Below, piece after piece: positions 1 through 8,433 of a DNA stretch of 37,834 nucleotides (its first letter is position 1; the number at the start of each line of letters is the position of its first letter). The DNA comes from Microcaldota archaeon (GTDB lineage: Archaea > Micrarchaeota > Micrarchaeia > Micrarchaeales > CABMGC01): positions 1-37,834 of the forward strand of contig DAHWXM010000004.1 in NCBI GenBank assembly GCA_027334165.1, read 5' to 3'. Made by a program: the position numbers and the translations under genes. A model generated the notes under the pieces. That model was not told where the DNA came from, did not search any database, and saw only the letters and a list, made by a program, of their open reading frames with translations.

Positions 1-1
1 A

Positions 2-1123
2 AACGCGGGGCTGTCCACGACGTCGACTTCATTCTCGATAACCCCAGGAAATTACTACTACTGCGCATCAGTGACGGATTCCTCCTCGTCTCAGCAGACG
101 TCCAGTTCGGGGTCTGGCGTCTCTTCCACTACGTCAACCTCCCTTTCCACAACATCGACCACATCAACGTCAACGTCAACTTCGACATCTACAACCTCGA
201 CGTCATCCTCGACCACCGTGTCTACGCTAACATCGACGTCATCAGTCACATCAACGTCCACGATCCCTGCCACAAACGCAGCAACGAACGGCGTCACTAG
301 CGGTACCACCAATGGGGCCACAAACGGTGCGACAAACTCCGCCACAAACGCAGCAACAAACTCAGCAACCAATTCGGGAACCAATGCTGCCACAAACTCA
401 GCAACCACCCAGAGTATTCAGGGATGCTATTATTCTGGAACATGCACTGGTATTACATTTACGTCCTGCGCGAGTGGATATGTCTGCAGCACGGGCGCCA
501 CCCTATGTTCTGGAAGCTGCTGCTTCCACCAATGCGTACAGCAGACCACCACCGTCGCAGATAGTGACGATACAAATGGCGTTGAACAGACCTGCTATTC
601 GGGAGCCGCAGATTACGATGAAGTCCCATTGCCTAAGTGCACCACCGTGGCCACCAATGCCGCTACCAACGCAGCCACAAATGCGGCTACCACTACCAGC
701 GGCGGCTGCGTGCTGGGCAACGACACCGTCACACTCTACGGCGGCGCGACTGTTCCTGTTTCCTCGCTGTCCGCCGGAGACTATGTGCTCGGCTATGACA
801 CGCTGACTAATTCCACAGAGGCGCTTCGCGTCACCATGGTGACCGAAACCAATGCGTCCACCATTGAGTACATAAACGGCAACATCGGCGTGACTCCATT
901 TGACCAGCCGATGTACGTTCGCCACGACGCGTACACCGGATGGATTGACAACCCGTCCGCGATTCAGCCGGGCTGGCAGCTGTTCCAACCCGTCAATGGA
1001 GAATGGGTGACAGTGCAAACCGTAGCATACAAAGGAGGCAACTTCTCTGTGTACAACGTGTACACTAATTCCACAAACACATATGCGGTTAACGGCGTCT
1101 TGGTCGATACAAAGATAGCGTGA
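2..1123 (+). CDS. Surface protein with C-terminal Hint domain, 5' end outside window
   Basis: The frame is open from base 2, so the gene is truncated by the window edge; the first in-frame ATG (71) is not the real start, because the residues before it (ending YYYCASVTDSSSSQQ) match the middle of the paralogue at 1248. Visible parts in order are a Ser/Thr tract, about eleven four-residue ATN-type repeats, a Cys-rich segment (about 12 Cys), a second short ATN run, then a Hint domain starting at the Cys encoded at 707-709. Hint hallmarks are GGG-C at the junction, CVLGNDTV (block A-like), GVTPFDQP (block B-like, with the usual His missing), and a final VYNVYT...NGVLVD strand pair (block F/G-like) without terminal His-Asn. 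I infer a secreted or anchored protein that cleaves or ligates itself through its Cys. Family confidence is good, activity is untested. Confidence 0.8.
   Translation, partial: NAGLSTTSTSFSITPGNYYYCASVTDSSSSQQTSSSGSGVSSTTSTSLSTTSTTSTSTSTSTSTTSTSSSTTVSTLTSTSSVTSTSTIPATNAATNGVTSGTTNGATNGATNSATNAATNSATNSGTNAATNSATTQSIQGCYYSGTCTGITFTSCASGYVCSTGATLCSGSCCFHQCVQQTTTVADSDDTNGVEQTCYSGAADYDEVPLPKCTTVATNAATNAATNAATTTSGGCVLGNDTVTLYGGATVPVSSLSAGDYVLGYDTLTNSTEALRVTMVTETNASTIEYINGNIGVTPFDQPMYVRHDAYTGWIDNPSAIQPGWQLFQPVNGEWVTVQTVAYKGGNFSVYNVYTNSTNTYAVNGVLVDTKIA
127..411 (+). repeat. Low-complexity Ser/Thr and ATN-repeat coding tract
   Basis: TCAACG/ACATC-like codon runs encode an S/T-only tract, followed by 12-base units (consensus GCCACAAACNNN) encoding xATN tetrads. 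It probably forms an extended, possibly glycosylated stalk. The antisense frames over it (Val/Asp/Glu-rich) are shadows. Confidence 0.85.
707..1120 (+). repeat. Hint-domain coding repeat, copy 1 (copy 2 at 2958-3368)
   Basis: The DNA from the junction Cys to about 990 is nearly identical to 2958-3241, with mostly third-position differences. Similarity falls in the last third. This marks a recent tandem duplication or ongoing gene conversion between the two genes. Confidence 0.85.
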
Positions 1124-1217
1124 CAAAGAACAATGCACCTTGATCAACCACGGGTTTCCGATGCGCTTTTCAATCACTACACGTGCCTAAAGCCGATACA
1201 AAGCGAACGAACATATC

Positions 1218-1226
1218 TATTTAAAA
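1218..1226 (+). promoter_or_regulatory. TATA-like box of the Hint surface protein gene
   Basis: TATTTAAAA is centred about 26 bases before the ATG at 1248, the spacing expected when transcription starts at or next to the start codon. Confidence 0.6.
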
Positions 1227-1247
1227 CCCCGCTTGGATTAGTAAAAC

Positions 1248-3371
1248 ATGGCACTAAAGCATGCGAACCAAAGAAACGCACGATTCGCGCAATTCAAACC
1301 GCGTAAATCCTCTAATGCCCAGGCCGCGATAGAGTATCTCACCACTTACGGGTGGGCGATCCTCATAATCGCGGTGGTGGTATCGCTCCTCTACGCCTTT
1401 GTCTTTGCTCCGTCGTTCATAACTCCTCAGAAATGCTCATTCGCTTCTGGCGCCAATTGCAACGATGTTATAATAGGCACCTCGTCAACGGCATCTAAAA
1501 TCGTACTGCTTCTATCAAATTCGCAACAGTACTCCATGGACACTCCGAGAATGACCATCAACATGCCTGACGTGGGCAATGTGACCGGCACGTGCTATCC
1601 CTCCTACGTGCTCCCTGGAGGATCAATCATTTGCAATGCCACCGTGCCTTCTAGCTACTCGAAGGGCTCACTGGTCTCGAGCACAGTTTACCTGAGCGGG
1701 AAACCGTGCGACCCGAGGAACACGTCAACATGCTCCTCGTCGCCTATCCGAACGTATACCGGTGCGATCGCGGCCCACGCACAACCAGAGCTCACATCCC
1801 AACCAATAACGGTTTCCCTTTTTGCCTTCAATTCAACACCGAGCATAAATGACGGTCAGACCGCGATAATAGCGAAGGTGATGCTGTTGGGCTATCCTCT
1901 GTCTGGCGCAACCATTAACTTCACCGAAAGCGGCGGTGCACAGTATGCACTAGTGCCCCCAGAAGCGTCGACAGACTCCCGCGGCGAGGCCATAAGCTAC
2001 CTGTCCGGATCAAAGACGGGGCCTGTCACAGTTAATGCCTCGTTTGCCGGGCACGTATCATCAATAGTTGTCGACTTTCAGCCACAGAAGTACTACACCA
2101 CGCAGCAGTACACCACGATAGGGACTTCCAATGGCACGTACACCACCCAAAACTATGCCGCGCTGTGCTCACCATCAATCGCATTTTCCAGTCCCGCTAC
2201 CATAACGGTGTCATGGTGCGGCGGCAATCCGTTGTATTTCGTGACGCTGCGGGACGGGACATCTCCTGACTGCGCGCAGGACACGAATGTGGTAGCTACG
2301 AATTCTGGCGTGCCATCTACATCAACGTCGTTTTCAATATCTCCGGGAGCATACTACTACTGTGCATCCGTTACGGATTCTTCCTCCTCTCAGCAGACCA
2401 CCAACACGAGCTCCGGGATATCATCAACAACGTCCACATCGATTTCCACTACTTCAACGACTTCATCGTCCACCTCAACATCAACGTCGACAACGTCCAC
2501 ATCTACCTCAACATCCCTGACGTCAACCTCTACCTCGACGTCCCTTTCATCTTCATCGACCACATCAACAGCTGCCACAAATGGTGCCACAAACGGCGCT
2601 ACCAACGGAGCAACAAACGCGGCAACCAATGCCGGCACCGTGCAGCATCTGGGGACGTGCACGTACACCACCCCCGTAGGAATACTCGGATGCCCGTCAG
2701 GAGCTTACAATTCAACTGAAGAGACGTTCCTGTCCTGTTCATGCTTTGACACTCCCCCTGGCGGGTCCTGCCAGCCCCCCTCCTATCCTGTGGGTTATGG
2801 ATACTCCGGCACCTACGAAACATGCGTTTACCCCACGACTACCACCATCGCTGCCACAAACGCAGCAACTAGTTCCGCCACAAATATAGCCACCAACGGT
2901 GCCACAAACTCTGCCACAAACTCCGCAACCAACTCCGCAACCATCGCGGGCGGTGGCTGCGTGCTGGGCAACGACACCGTCACACTCTACGGCGGCGCGA
3001 CTGTTCCTGTTTCCTCGCTGTCCGCCGGAGACTATGTGTTCGGCTACGATACGTTGACTAATTCCACAGAGGCGCTCCGCGTCACCATGGTGACCGAAAC
3101 CAATGCGTCCACAATAGAATACATAAACGGTAACATCGGAGTGACTCCATTCGACCAGCCGATGTATGTTCGCCACGGCGCGTACACCGGATGGATTGAC
3201 AATCCGTCCGCAATCCAGCCCGGATGGCAGCTGTTCCAACCCGCAAATAAAGGATGGGTTTCGGTATCGTCAATCACTTACAAGAAAGGACGCTTCGGTG
3301 TGTACAACGTGTACACGAATTCAACCAACACCTACGTGGTCGATGGGGTGCTTGTGGACATGAAGTCATAA
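1248..3371 (+). CDS. Pilin-like, Ser/Thr-rich surface protein with C-terminal Hint domain
   Basis: This 707-residue protein is the full-length paralogue of the truncated first gene. Residues 1-24 are basic; residues 25-55 (QAAIEYLTTYGWAIL onward) form a class III signal/type IV pilin-like membrane segment. An Ig-like (bacterial Big-type) domain lies near residues 185-275, followed by a Cys-containing domain ending YYYCASVTD, a Ser/Thr tract, ATN four-residue repeats, a Cys-rich segment unlike that of the paralogue, another ATN run and a Hint domain at residues 571-707 starting GGG-Cys571. The Hint domain is nearly identical to its neighbour's but ends DMKS, without the His-Asn needed for intein C-terminal cleavage. 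The ATG lies 26 bases after a TATA-like box, suggesting a leaderless mRNA. Hedgehog-like thioester chemistry, giving cleavage or covalent attachment of the exposed part, is inference. Confidence 0.85.
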   Translation: MALKHANQRNARFAQFKPRKSSNAQAAIEYLTTYGWAILIIAVVVSLLYAFVFAPSFITPQKCSFASGANCNDVIIGTSSTASKIVLLLSNSQQYSMDTPRMTINMPDVGNVTGTCYPSYVLPGGSIICNATVPSSYSKGSLVSSTVYLSGKPCDPRNTSTCSSSPIRTYTGAIAAHAQPELTSQPITVSLFAFNSTPSINDGQTAIIAKVMLLGYPLSGATINFTESGGAQYALVPPEASTDSRGEAISYLSGSKTGPVTVNASFAGHVSSIVVDFQPQKYYTTQQYTTIGTSNGTYTTQNYAALCSPSIAFSSPATITVSWCGGNPLYFVTLRDGTSPDCAQDTNVVATNSGVPSTSTSFSISPGAYYYCASVTDSSSSQQTTNTSSGISSTTSTSISTTSTTSSSTSTSTSTTSTSTSTSLTSTSTSTSLSSSSTTSTAATNGATNGATNGATNAATNAGTVQHLGTCTYTTPVGILGCPSGAYNSTEETFLSCSCFDTPPGGSCQPPSYPVGYGYSGTYETCVYPTTTTIAATNAATSSATNIATNGATNSATNSATNSATIAGGGCVLGNDTVTLYGGATVPVSSLSAGDYVFGYDTLTNSTEALRVTMVTETNASTIEYINGNIGVTPFDQPMYVRHGAYTGWIDNPSAIQPGWQLFQPANKGWVSVSSITYKKGRFGVYNVYTNSTNTYVVDGVLVDMKS
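2405..2640 (+). repeat. Low-complexity Ser/Thr and ATN-repeat coding tract
   Basis: This has the same architecture as the tract at 127-411: Ser/Thr codons, then five or six xATN tetrads. A further ATN run lies at about 2851-2945, immediately before the Hint domain. Confidence 0.85.
2958..3368 (+). repeat. Hint-domain coding repeat, copy 2 (copy 1 at 707-1120)
   Basis: This is the second copy of the Hint segment, starting at the TGC of Cys571. The middle (Cys-rich) parts of the two genes are not similar, so the homology is confined to the flanking modules. Confidence 0.85.
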
Positions 3372-3389
3372 CCGACCGTGCATCACACC

Positions 3390-5117
3390 TCACGGTTTGT
3401 AATACACGTTGCCTGTGTACGTCGGGTCTATCGGTTGCAAACTCGACAGCGTCCCATTTCCATAGTTATCGGCCACCAGCGTGAAGTTGCACTCGGACGG
3501 ATCGAAGGCCCATGTCTCGTTGATCGACCACAGGTTATAGCTGTTTATTGTCTGTAGTGCATCCTGTGATGGGATGACCAAGTACGTGTTGTCCGGTATG
3601 CCAGCGCAGGTTGGGATAAAGAGCCCCCCGTACGCACCGTTGTCGTACTCGTTTGCGTAAACGTTCTGCGGATATCCCATATAGTAATCCACGTAGAACG
3701 GCATAAGGGCAGGTGCAAGGAGCGTGGCATTGCTGGTGCCTGCAGCGGCCTTCACCTCATCCGCAACGGCCTTCATGTACTGCATCGAGTTGTGGTTGTA
3801 AAGATAGAAGAACCTGTCTATCTGGTACGATGTGGCAAAGAGCAGGAAGATGATCAGTGCTGCCGCAGCGATTCTCAGCACCCGTCCGTTCGATCCCGCA
3901 GGTCCCTTCCCAATACGCTCCCCGATGAAGTCAGAAAGCGCGGCTCCAACGATGAGCATGAGCGGAACCGCGACTATGGCGGTGAACCGCATCAGCTTGT
4001 ATATCGGGAAGTAGTGAGTTATGCTCATGCTACCGAATTCCATGTACGCCACAAGGAAGGCACCCCAAACAAGAAGGAATCTTGACTTCTTGTCGTTAAG
4101 TGCGAGCAATGCTATTCCGGAGAGTGCGGCCGCATACCCGAAAAAGCCAACATCATTCAGATTTATGCTGTTGAAGCTAAAGAGACTCTGTGCCAGCGAG
4201 GAAAGACCTTGTGCAGCGGCACCGAAGTCGAGATGCACCAGCGGGGACAGTATGCCCGCCATCAGACCGTACGGGAAATAGCCGTTTATGTAGAAACTAA
4301 GGCTCGGGTTTGTGTAGAATATCTCGTCCGGGCCTCCAGCAGCACTGTAGTAGCTATTGGTCAAATTAAGCTCGTAGAATGGCTTGCCGTGCGCCAGCGC
4401 CATGTTTGCGTATCCCATGACCGCTACCGCGGTCATGAATCCCACAAAAACGGCGAGGGACATGTAGTCCAACGCTATCCCTCGCGCTTTTAGGGAGCTG
4501 TACAGTCCGTCCGCCACTATGTAAAAGGCGTAGAATACGAAGTAAAGATATGCGAGCGGATTGGCCAGCGCGCCAACAAATCCCGAAGCTCCGGAAGCTA
4601 GAAAGTACCACACGTTGCGCTTCCTCTTTCCGTATATGAACAGCAGCACTGACAGGCTGAGGAACATCACAAGCGGAAGCATGGGATCCGGAGAGGTGTT
4701 GAAGCGCAATGACACAGGGTATATGGCAAACAGCAGCGCCGCTATGAGCCCCGTTCTACTGCCATGCAGCTCCCGACCTATCAGGTACGTTATCATTATT
4801 GTTATCGCATAAGCGAACAGCGCCCATGCTCCGGCTCCGAGATCGGTGTATCCGAAGACGGCTATCGAAAAGGCCAGTGGGAAGAGCATCGTTAGCCTGA
4901 GTGAGAATATGTTTATGTTCTCAGAGAAGGTGCCGTTGAGGATACTGGGCACGAACGCAGTGTAAGACACATCGTCACCGTAGAAGCTCACTCCCTTCAT
5001 CAGTGACAATGAAAGCGCAACCCCGAACACCACGATCAGCGCAAGGTAGATGCATTCCTTATCTTTCGCAATCGCGGCGATTTTGCGGCGCATCCTATCC
5101 TGCGTTTTTACCTGCAT
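3390..5117 (-). CDS. GT-C family membrane glycosyltransferase (ArnT/PMT-like)
   Basis: The 575-residue protein has about ten or eleven hydrophobic helices in the N-terminal two thirds, then a soluble C-terminal domain of about 120 residues. An acidic pair in the first outside loop (GDDVSY, about residues 47-52) fits the catalytic acidic residue(s) of polyprenyl-phosphate-sugar dependent GT-C enzymes (PMT/ArnT, PMT_2-like). It would move a sugar from a lipid carrier to protein or lipid on the outer face of the membrane. It lacks the WWDYG motif of the oligosaccharyltransferase AglB. It is the last gene of the surface operon, 10 bases after the beta-propeller gene, with a GGAGAGG stretch before the ATG. 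Donor and acceptor cannot be told from sequence. Confidence 0.75.
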   Translation of the reverse strand: MQVKTQDRMRRKIAAIAKDKECIYLALIVVFGVALSLSLMKGVSFYGDDVSYTAFVPSILNGTFSENINIFSLRLTMLFPLAFSIAVFGYTDLGAGAWALFAYAITIMITYLIGRELHGSRTGLIAALLFAIYPVSLRFNTSPDPMLPLVMFLSLSVLLFIYGKRKRNVWYFLASGASGFVGALANPLAYLYFVFYAFYIVADGLYSSLKARGIALDYMSLAVFVGFMTAVAVMGYANMALAHGKPFYELNLTNSYYSAAGGPDEIFYTNPSLSFYINGYFPYGLMAGILSPLVHLDFGAAAQGLSSLAQSLFSFNSINLNDVGFFGYAAALSGIALLALNDKKSRFLLVWGAFLVAYMEFGSMSITHYFPIYKLMRFTAIVAVPLMLIVGAALSDFIGERIGKGPAGSNGRVLRIAAAALIIFLLFATSYQIDRFFYLYNHNSMQYMKAVADEVKAAAGTSNATLLAPALMPFYVDYYMGYPQNVYANEYDNGAYGGLFIPTCAGIPDNTYLVIPSQDALQTINSYNLWSINETWAFDPSECNFTLVADNYGNGTLSSLQPIDPTYTGNVYYKP

Positions 5118-5127
5118 GTGCCCTCTC

Positions 5128-6552
5128 CTATTTCAGCAGTGTGCTCAACGGCACAAACATGATCCTTCCATCCATACCCGCGAGAATGGCATACTTGCTT
5201 GTCACCACCGGCTCTCCAGAAAGGTGCGGCATCCCGGTTGCTATCTCATTCACCACCCTTCCCGTTGTGGCGTTGACCACGAATAACACCCCGTTATCGT
5301 TTATCTGCAGGAGGTAGCCATTTCCTATGGCATTCGGATTGCTCTCATCCTGCCCTGTGTTCAATGCCCACAGTATCCTGCCGCTGCTAACATTCACTGC
5401 GACGAGATATCCCAGATAATTGGAATCAAGATACGCTATTCCGTGGTATACGGTTATCGGAGATATGCTGTTCTGGTTGTAGCCAAAGTTTATGCCAGGG
5501 TCAATGGCGTTTGCGGACACGCTTCCATGTGCCGACACGTACGCCGTCTCGTTGGTTTCCCACAGCACCCGTCCATCGGTCCTGTTTATTCCGACCACCC
5601 ACGGATCCGTGTAATCGCTCTGGTAAAGGAAACCCGTCACTATGGTGTTGCCACTCAGTGCAGGCGAAACGTCATTGAGTCCGCCTCCGGCGTTAGGGAA
5701 GCGCACCTTCCACAAGATGTTTCCAGTGCTCGCATTTACGGCAAAGAAGGTGAAGTTCGTTATCACATTCACTGGCGCACCGGATAGGTTGCTGTGAAGG
5801 TTGTTGAATCCGTATACCGTTGCATATCCCGCACCGAAGTACGCCGTATCGTTCACTAAGAGCGGAGATGAGAGTGTGTCCGGTAGCCCCGTGTAAACAA
5901 CCCGGGTCATCGCCCCATTGGATGCGTCAAAGAAATCCACTGAACCCATTCCCGGTTCTATGACGCTGCCATTGAAGTATGCTGGGGTTGGCATGTCTGG
6001 GCCCGTTCCGCCCCCTCCCCCGTTCTTTGTCAGCCACACCAGCCTTCCGGTAGTTACGTTCAGCGCACCCACACCATCGTAGTGTGTGTTATAATACTCC
6101 GATGGAACTTCTCCGTTGTTGCTTATGCCGACTATGGCCAATCCGTCCACCACGAGTGGCTCGGACATGACCTGGTTCGGAAAGTATGTCCTCCACGCCA
6201 ATCTTCCGGTGGTGAGATTTATCGCAGCAACCGAACCGTTGGTCAGGTCATACCTGCTCGCCACAAGTGCGCTTAGGTTTCCCATGGTGCTTACCAAAAG
6301 GTAATGCCCGTACACCGTTGGCGGGCCGTAGACGGCCGCTCCTAGATAAACTGTGGCAGGGTGAATACTTGCGTTGCTTAAATACAGATGTGCGGTGTTC
6401 TGGTCGTACTGCACGACATTCTGCGGGCTCGCCGCTTGCTGGGCTGCCTGCGCCGCGGCAACCGTAGTCGTTGATAGTGGGGCTCTTATGGCGGCTGTGC
6501 CTGCACTGAAGGATATGTAAGACATACCGAGAACTATCGCCACCGCTGTCAA
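5128..6552 (-). CDS. Membrane-anchored PQQ-type beta-propeller protein
   Basis: At least six repeats of the form NxTxGxxxW (AINLTTGRLAW, ALNVTTGRLVW, AVNASTGNILW, GINRTDGRVLW, AVNVSSGRILW, VVNATTGRVV) are the PQQ/BamB-like blade signature, with one hydrophobic N-terminal segment as anchor. It is probably an extracellular scaffold; no PQQ-enzyme active site is evident. The start is problematic. The only standard in-frame start is TTG at 6552, which leaves the anchor without its basic flank. The frame upstream to the stop at 6639 encodes a basic stretch (RHRGKRARNGARG) with AAGGGTGAG, a good Shine-Dalgarno sequence, in front, but no ATG/GTG/TTG. The real start may be a rare codon in 6555-6620. 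It lies in the operon between two GT-C genes. Confidence 0.75.
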   Translation of the reverse strand: MTAVAIVLGMSYISFSAGTAAIRAPLSTTTVAAAQAAQQAASPQNVVQYDQNTAHLYLSNASIHPATVYLGAAVYGPPTVYGHYLLVSTMGNLSALVASRYDLTNGSVAAINLTTGRLAWRTYFPNQVMSEPLVVDGLAIVGISNNGEVPSEYYNTHYDGVGALNVTTGRLVWLTKNGGGGGTGPDMPTPAYFNGSVIEPGMGSVDFFDASNGAMTRVVYTGLPDTLSSPLLVNDTAYFGAGYATVYGFNNLHSNLSGAPVNVITNFTFFAVNASTGNILWKVRFPNAGGGLNDVSPALSGNTIVTGFLYQSDYTDPWVVGINRTDGRVLWETNETAYVSAHGSVSANAIDPGINFGYNQNSISPITVYHGIAYLDSNYLGYLVAVNVSSGRILWALNTGQDESNPNAIGNGYLLQINDNGVLFVVNATTGRVVNEIATGMPHLSGEPVVTSKYAILAGMDGRIMFVPLSTLLK

Positions 6553-6621
6553 AAATGCCGCGTACGCCCAATTCGTACCACGCGCACCATTCCTTGCGCG
6601 CTTCCCGCGATGTCTCGTAAA

Positions 6622-6630
6622 CTCACCCTT
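6622..6630 (-). promoter_or_regulatory. Shine-Dalgarno-like site without a standard start codon nearby
   Basis: On the minus strand this reads AAGGGTGAG, resembling the GGTGA sites before ATP synthase genes in this window. No ATG, GTG or TTG follows in the beta-propeller frame until 6552. Confidence 0.35.
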
Positions 6631-6636
6631 CCGCTT

Positions 6637-8433
6637 TCACGGATTATATAACGAAGTCCCATTTTTATAACTTACTATCCTGTAAATCCCGAAGGTTATG
6701 TTCCATCCAAATCTGTCATACGGCGCCTGTGCGACGGGCTCCATTGTGAAGTTGCTCATTATATGGCTGCACCCGAGCTGCGAGTTGTCGTAACCCCCTG
6801 CGCTCTCGTTCAGCGTGCAGCTAACGCTGTAATCAAAGTACAGGCAGCCTCGCGACATGTTAAGCAGCGTGCCTTTGTAGTTGTCTAGGAATATCCAGTC
6901 GGCGTAGATGTTGCTCTTGTTTAGCACGTACCACAACGGGGGCTTGTATGTGAGCACGAAGCACCCGTTCGGTATCTTCTGGTAGTTTGCCATTATGAAC
7001 TGTTGATCGAAGCGCTCCGCCGCGAAGGGATAGACGTCTTGCGGCGGCTTATGCACGAAAACCGCGAAATCGTACATCGGGTCCAGCATGACGACCACAA
7101 GCAGAGCGCCCAACGCCAACGCGCTCCAGCCATATTTCCTGCGCAGCTTTCCCCGCGCCGGCAGCCTGTTGGCAATGGCCTTCGCCGACTCAACTGTTCC
7201 GAAGGCAGCAAGCATGGCCACAGCCGGAAACGCGCTCATGAAGTATCTTATGTCATCTCCTGCACTGTAGAGTGCACCTCCTGCATAGTACGCAGTGTAG
7301 AATGCAAACACCACGCCAAACCAAACAACGAGCAGCGCCGCAACGCGCCACCTCCTCGCGTACGCGAGGAACGCAAAGCCTATCACAGCAAGCGCCGCGT
7401 ACGTAGTAGGGTACTCGATGTTGTAAGTGTAGTACCCGCGCCCGAAAACGATGCTTCCGAAGCCACCGTACCAGAACTCTACATTCTGCGGTAGGTTCGA
7501 GATGAAGTTGGACACCGAGAATCGCGACTGCATGCTGGCAGCTCCAAATGAGTTGGCGTTCCATGAATTGTAAAGGAAAGCGAGCTGGGGCACTACGAGG
7601 GCCGAAAACAGCACCGCGACGCCGGCGGTTAGCGCCATCCTGCGCTTCCATCCCTTTCTCTTCGAGCTGCTGCCGTACAAGCCGAGTAGAACAACCGTCG
7701 CGACTATTGGCACAACCACTATGGCATCCACCTTCATTATGGTTGTGTACGCCAGCGCCGCAGCCGCTGCAACACCCACAATAAAGTCCCTTTCACGGAG
7801 ATAGGTGAGAAGGAGCGCTACGCCGAGTAGCATCACCGTAAGCTCTGGGGTGTCCAGCACCAGCGATCTGGAATACGTCAGGAAGATTGGCGTCGCCGCA
7901 AACAGGAGCGAAGAGACAAGGGCCGTATTCCAGTCATCAAGCAGCATGCGTGCTATGTAGAACACTAGTATTATGGAAAGTGCAGAAAGGGCCAAGACCA
8001 GCGCGTAGGCGCTGCCGAAGCCCACCCCGACCAGCGCAAAGACCACGCTCAGCATCATTGCCCATCCCGTGGGCTGCTGGAACAACCCGGATGTGCCTGT
8101 CACACAGTGCAGCGGCGAAGAGAAGCTGCATATGCCTATGCTGTTATCGTACAGTATGCCCTTCGCTATGCTCATGTGTATGAACTCGTCGTTGTAGAGC
8201 TGCTGCGTTGGCTGGACAAGAAGCAACTCCACTAAGAGAAAAACGAACACTATACCAGCAAGGTACAGCAGCCTTTCCCTTCCCGCCTCGCGAAAGAGCC
8301 GTCCCATCTTCATCGCAGCTAGCGCAGAGGTGATCAGCATTGCTGCAAGAAGCGCAGCATCGTAAACCAAATACGCGCTGTGCCAGTTGTTGCCAAAAAA
8401 CATCGCTACGCTGGCCAAATTACCCTGTACCAT
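6637..8433 (-). CDS. GT-C family membrane glycosyltransferase (ArnT/PMT-like)
   Basis: This 598-residue protein has around eleven transmembrane helices followed by an outside domain of about 120 residues rich in Cys and aromatics. The loop after the second helix contains QQLYNDEFIH, with the Asp-Glu pair at the place of the catalytic acid of PMT/ArnT-type enzymes, and later TYSRSLVLDTPE fits the conserved second loop. It is distantly similar in layout to the GT-C gene at 3390. It overlaps the end of the beta-helix gene by 14 bases, so the two are probably translationally coupled. The role is likely sugar transfer to surface proteins outside the membrane; substrate unknown. Confidence 0.75.
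   Translation of the reverse strand: MVQGNLASVAMFFGNNWHSAYLVYDAALLAAMLITSALAAMKMGRLFREAGRERLLYLAGIVFVFLLVELLLVQPTQQLYNDEFIHMSIAKGILYDNSIGICSFSSPLHCVTGTSGLFQQPTGWAMMLSVVFALVGVGFGSAYALVLALSALSIILVFYIARMLLDDWNTALVSSLLFAATPIFLTYSRSLVLDTPELTVMLLGVALLLTYLRERDFIVGVAAAAALAYTTIMKVDAIVVVPIVATVVLLGLYGSSSKRKGWKRRMALTAGVAVLFSALVVPQLAFLYNSWNANSFGAASMQSRFSVSNFISNLPQNVEFWYGGFGSIVFGRGYYTYNIEYPTTYAALAVIGFAFLAYARRWRVAALLVVWFGVVFAFYTAYYAGGALYSAGDDIRYFMSAFPAVAMLAAFGTVESAKAIANRLPARGKLRRKYGWSALALGALLVVVMLDPMYDFAVFVHKPPQDVYPFAAERFDQQFIMANYQKIPNGCFVLTYKPPLWYVLNKSNIYADWIFLDNYKGTLLNMSRGCLYFDYSVSCTLNESAGGYDNSQLGCSHIMSNFTMEPVAQAPYDRFGWNITFGIYRIVSYKNGTSLYNP

Noticed and set aside
91-408. Antisense Val/Asp/Glu-rich frames over Ser/Thr tracts (also 2390-2671 and 20133-20870)
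   Set aside because: ACN/TCN/ACA repeats read backwards give Val/Asp/Glu; this is composition only.
300-411. ATN repeats as a CRISPR-like array
   Set aside because: The 12-base units are contiguous, in frame and have no unique spacers; they are protein repeats.
707-1123. A functional intein
   Set aside because: There is no C-terminal His-Asn, no C-extein and no endonuclease domain, so protein splicing is not expected.
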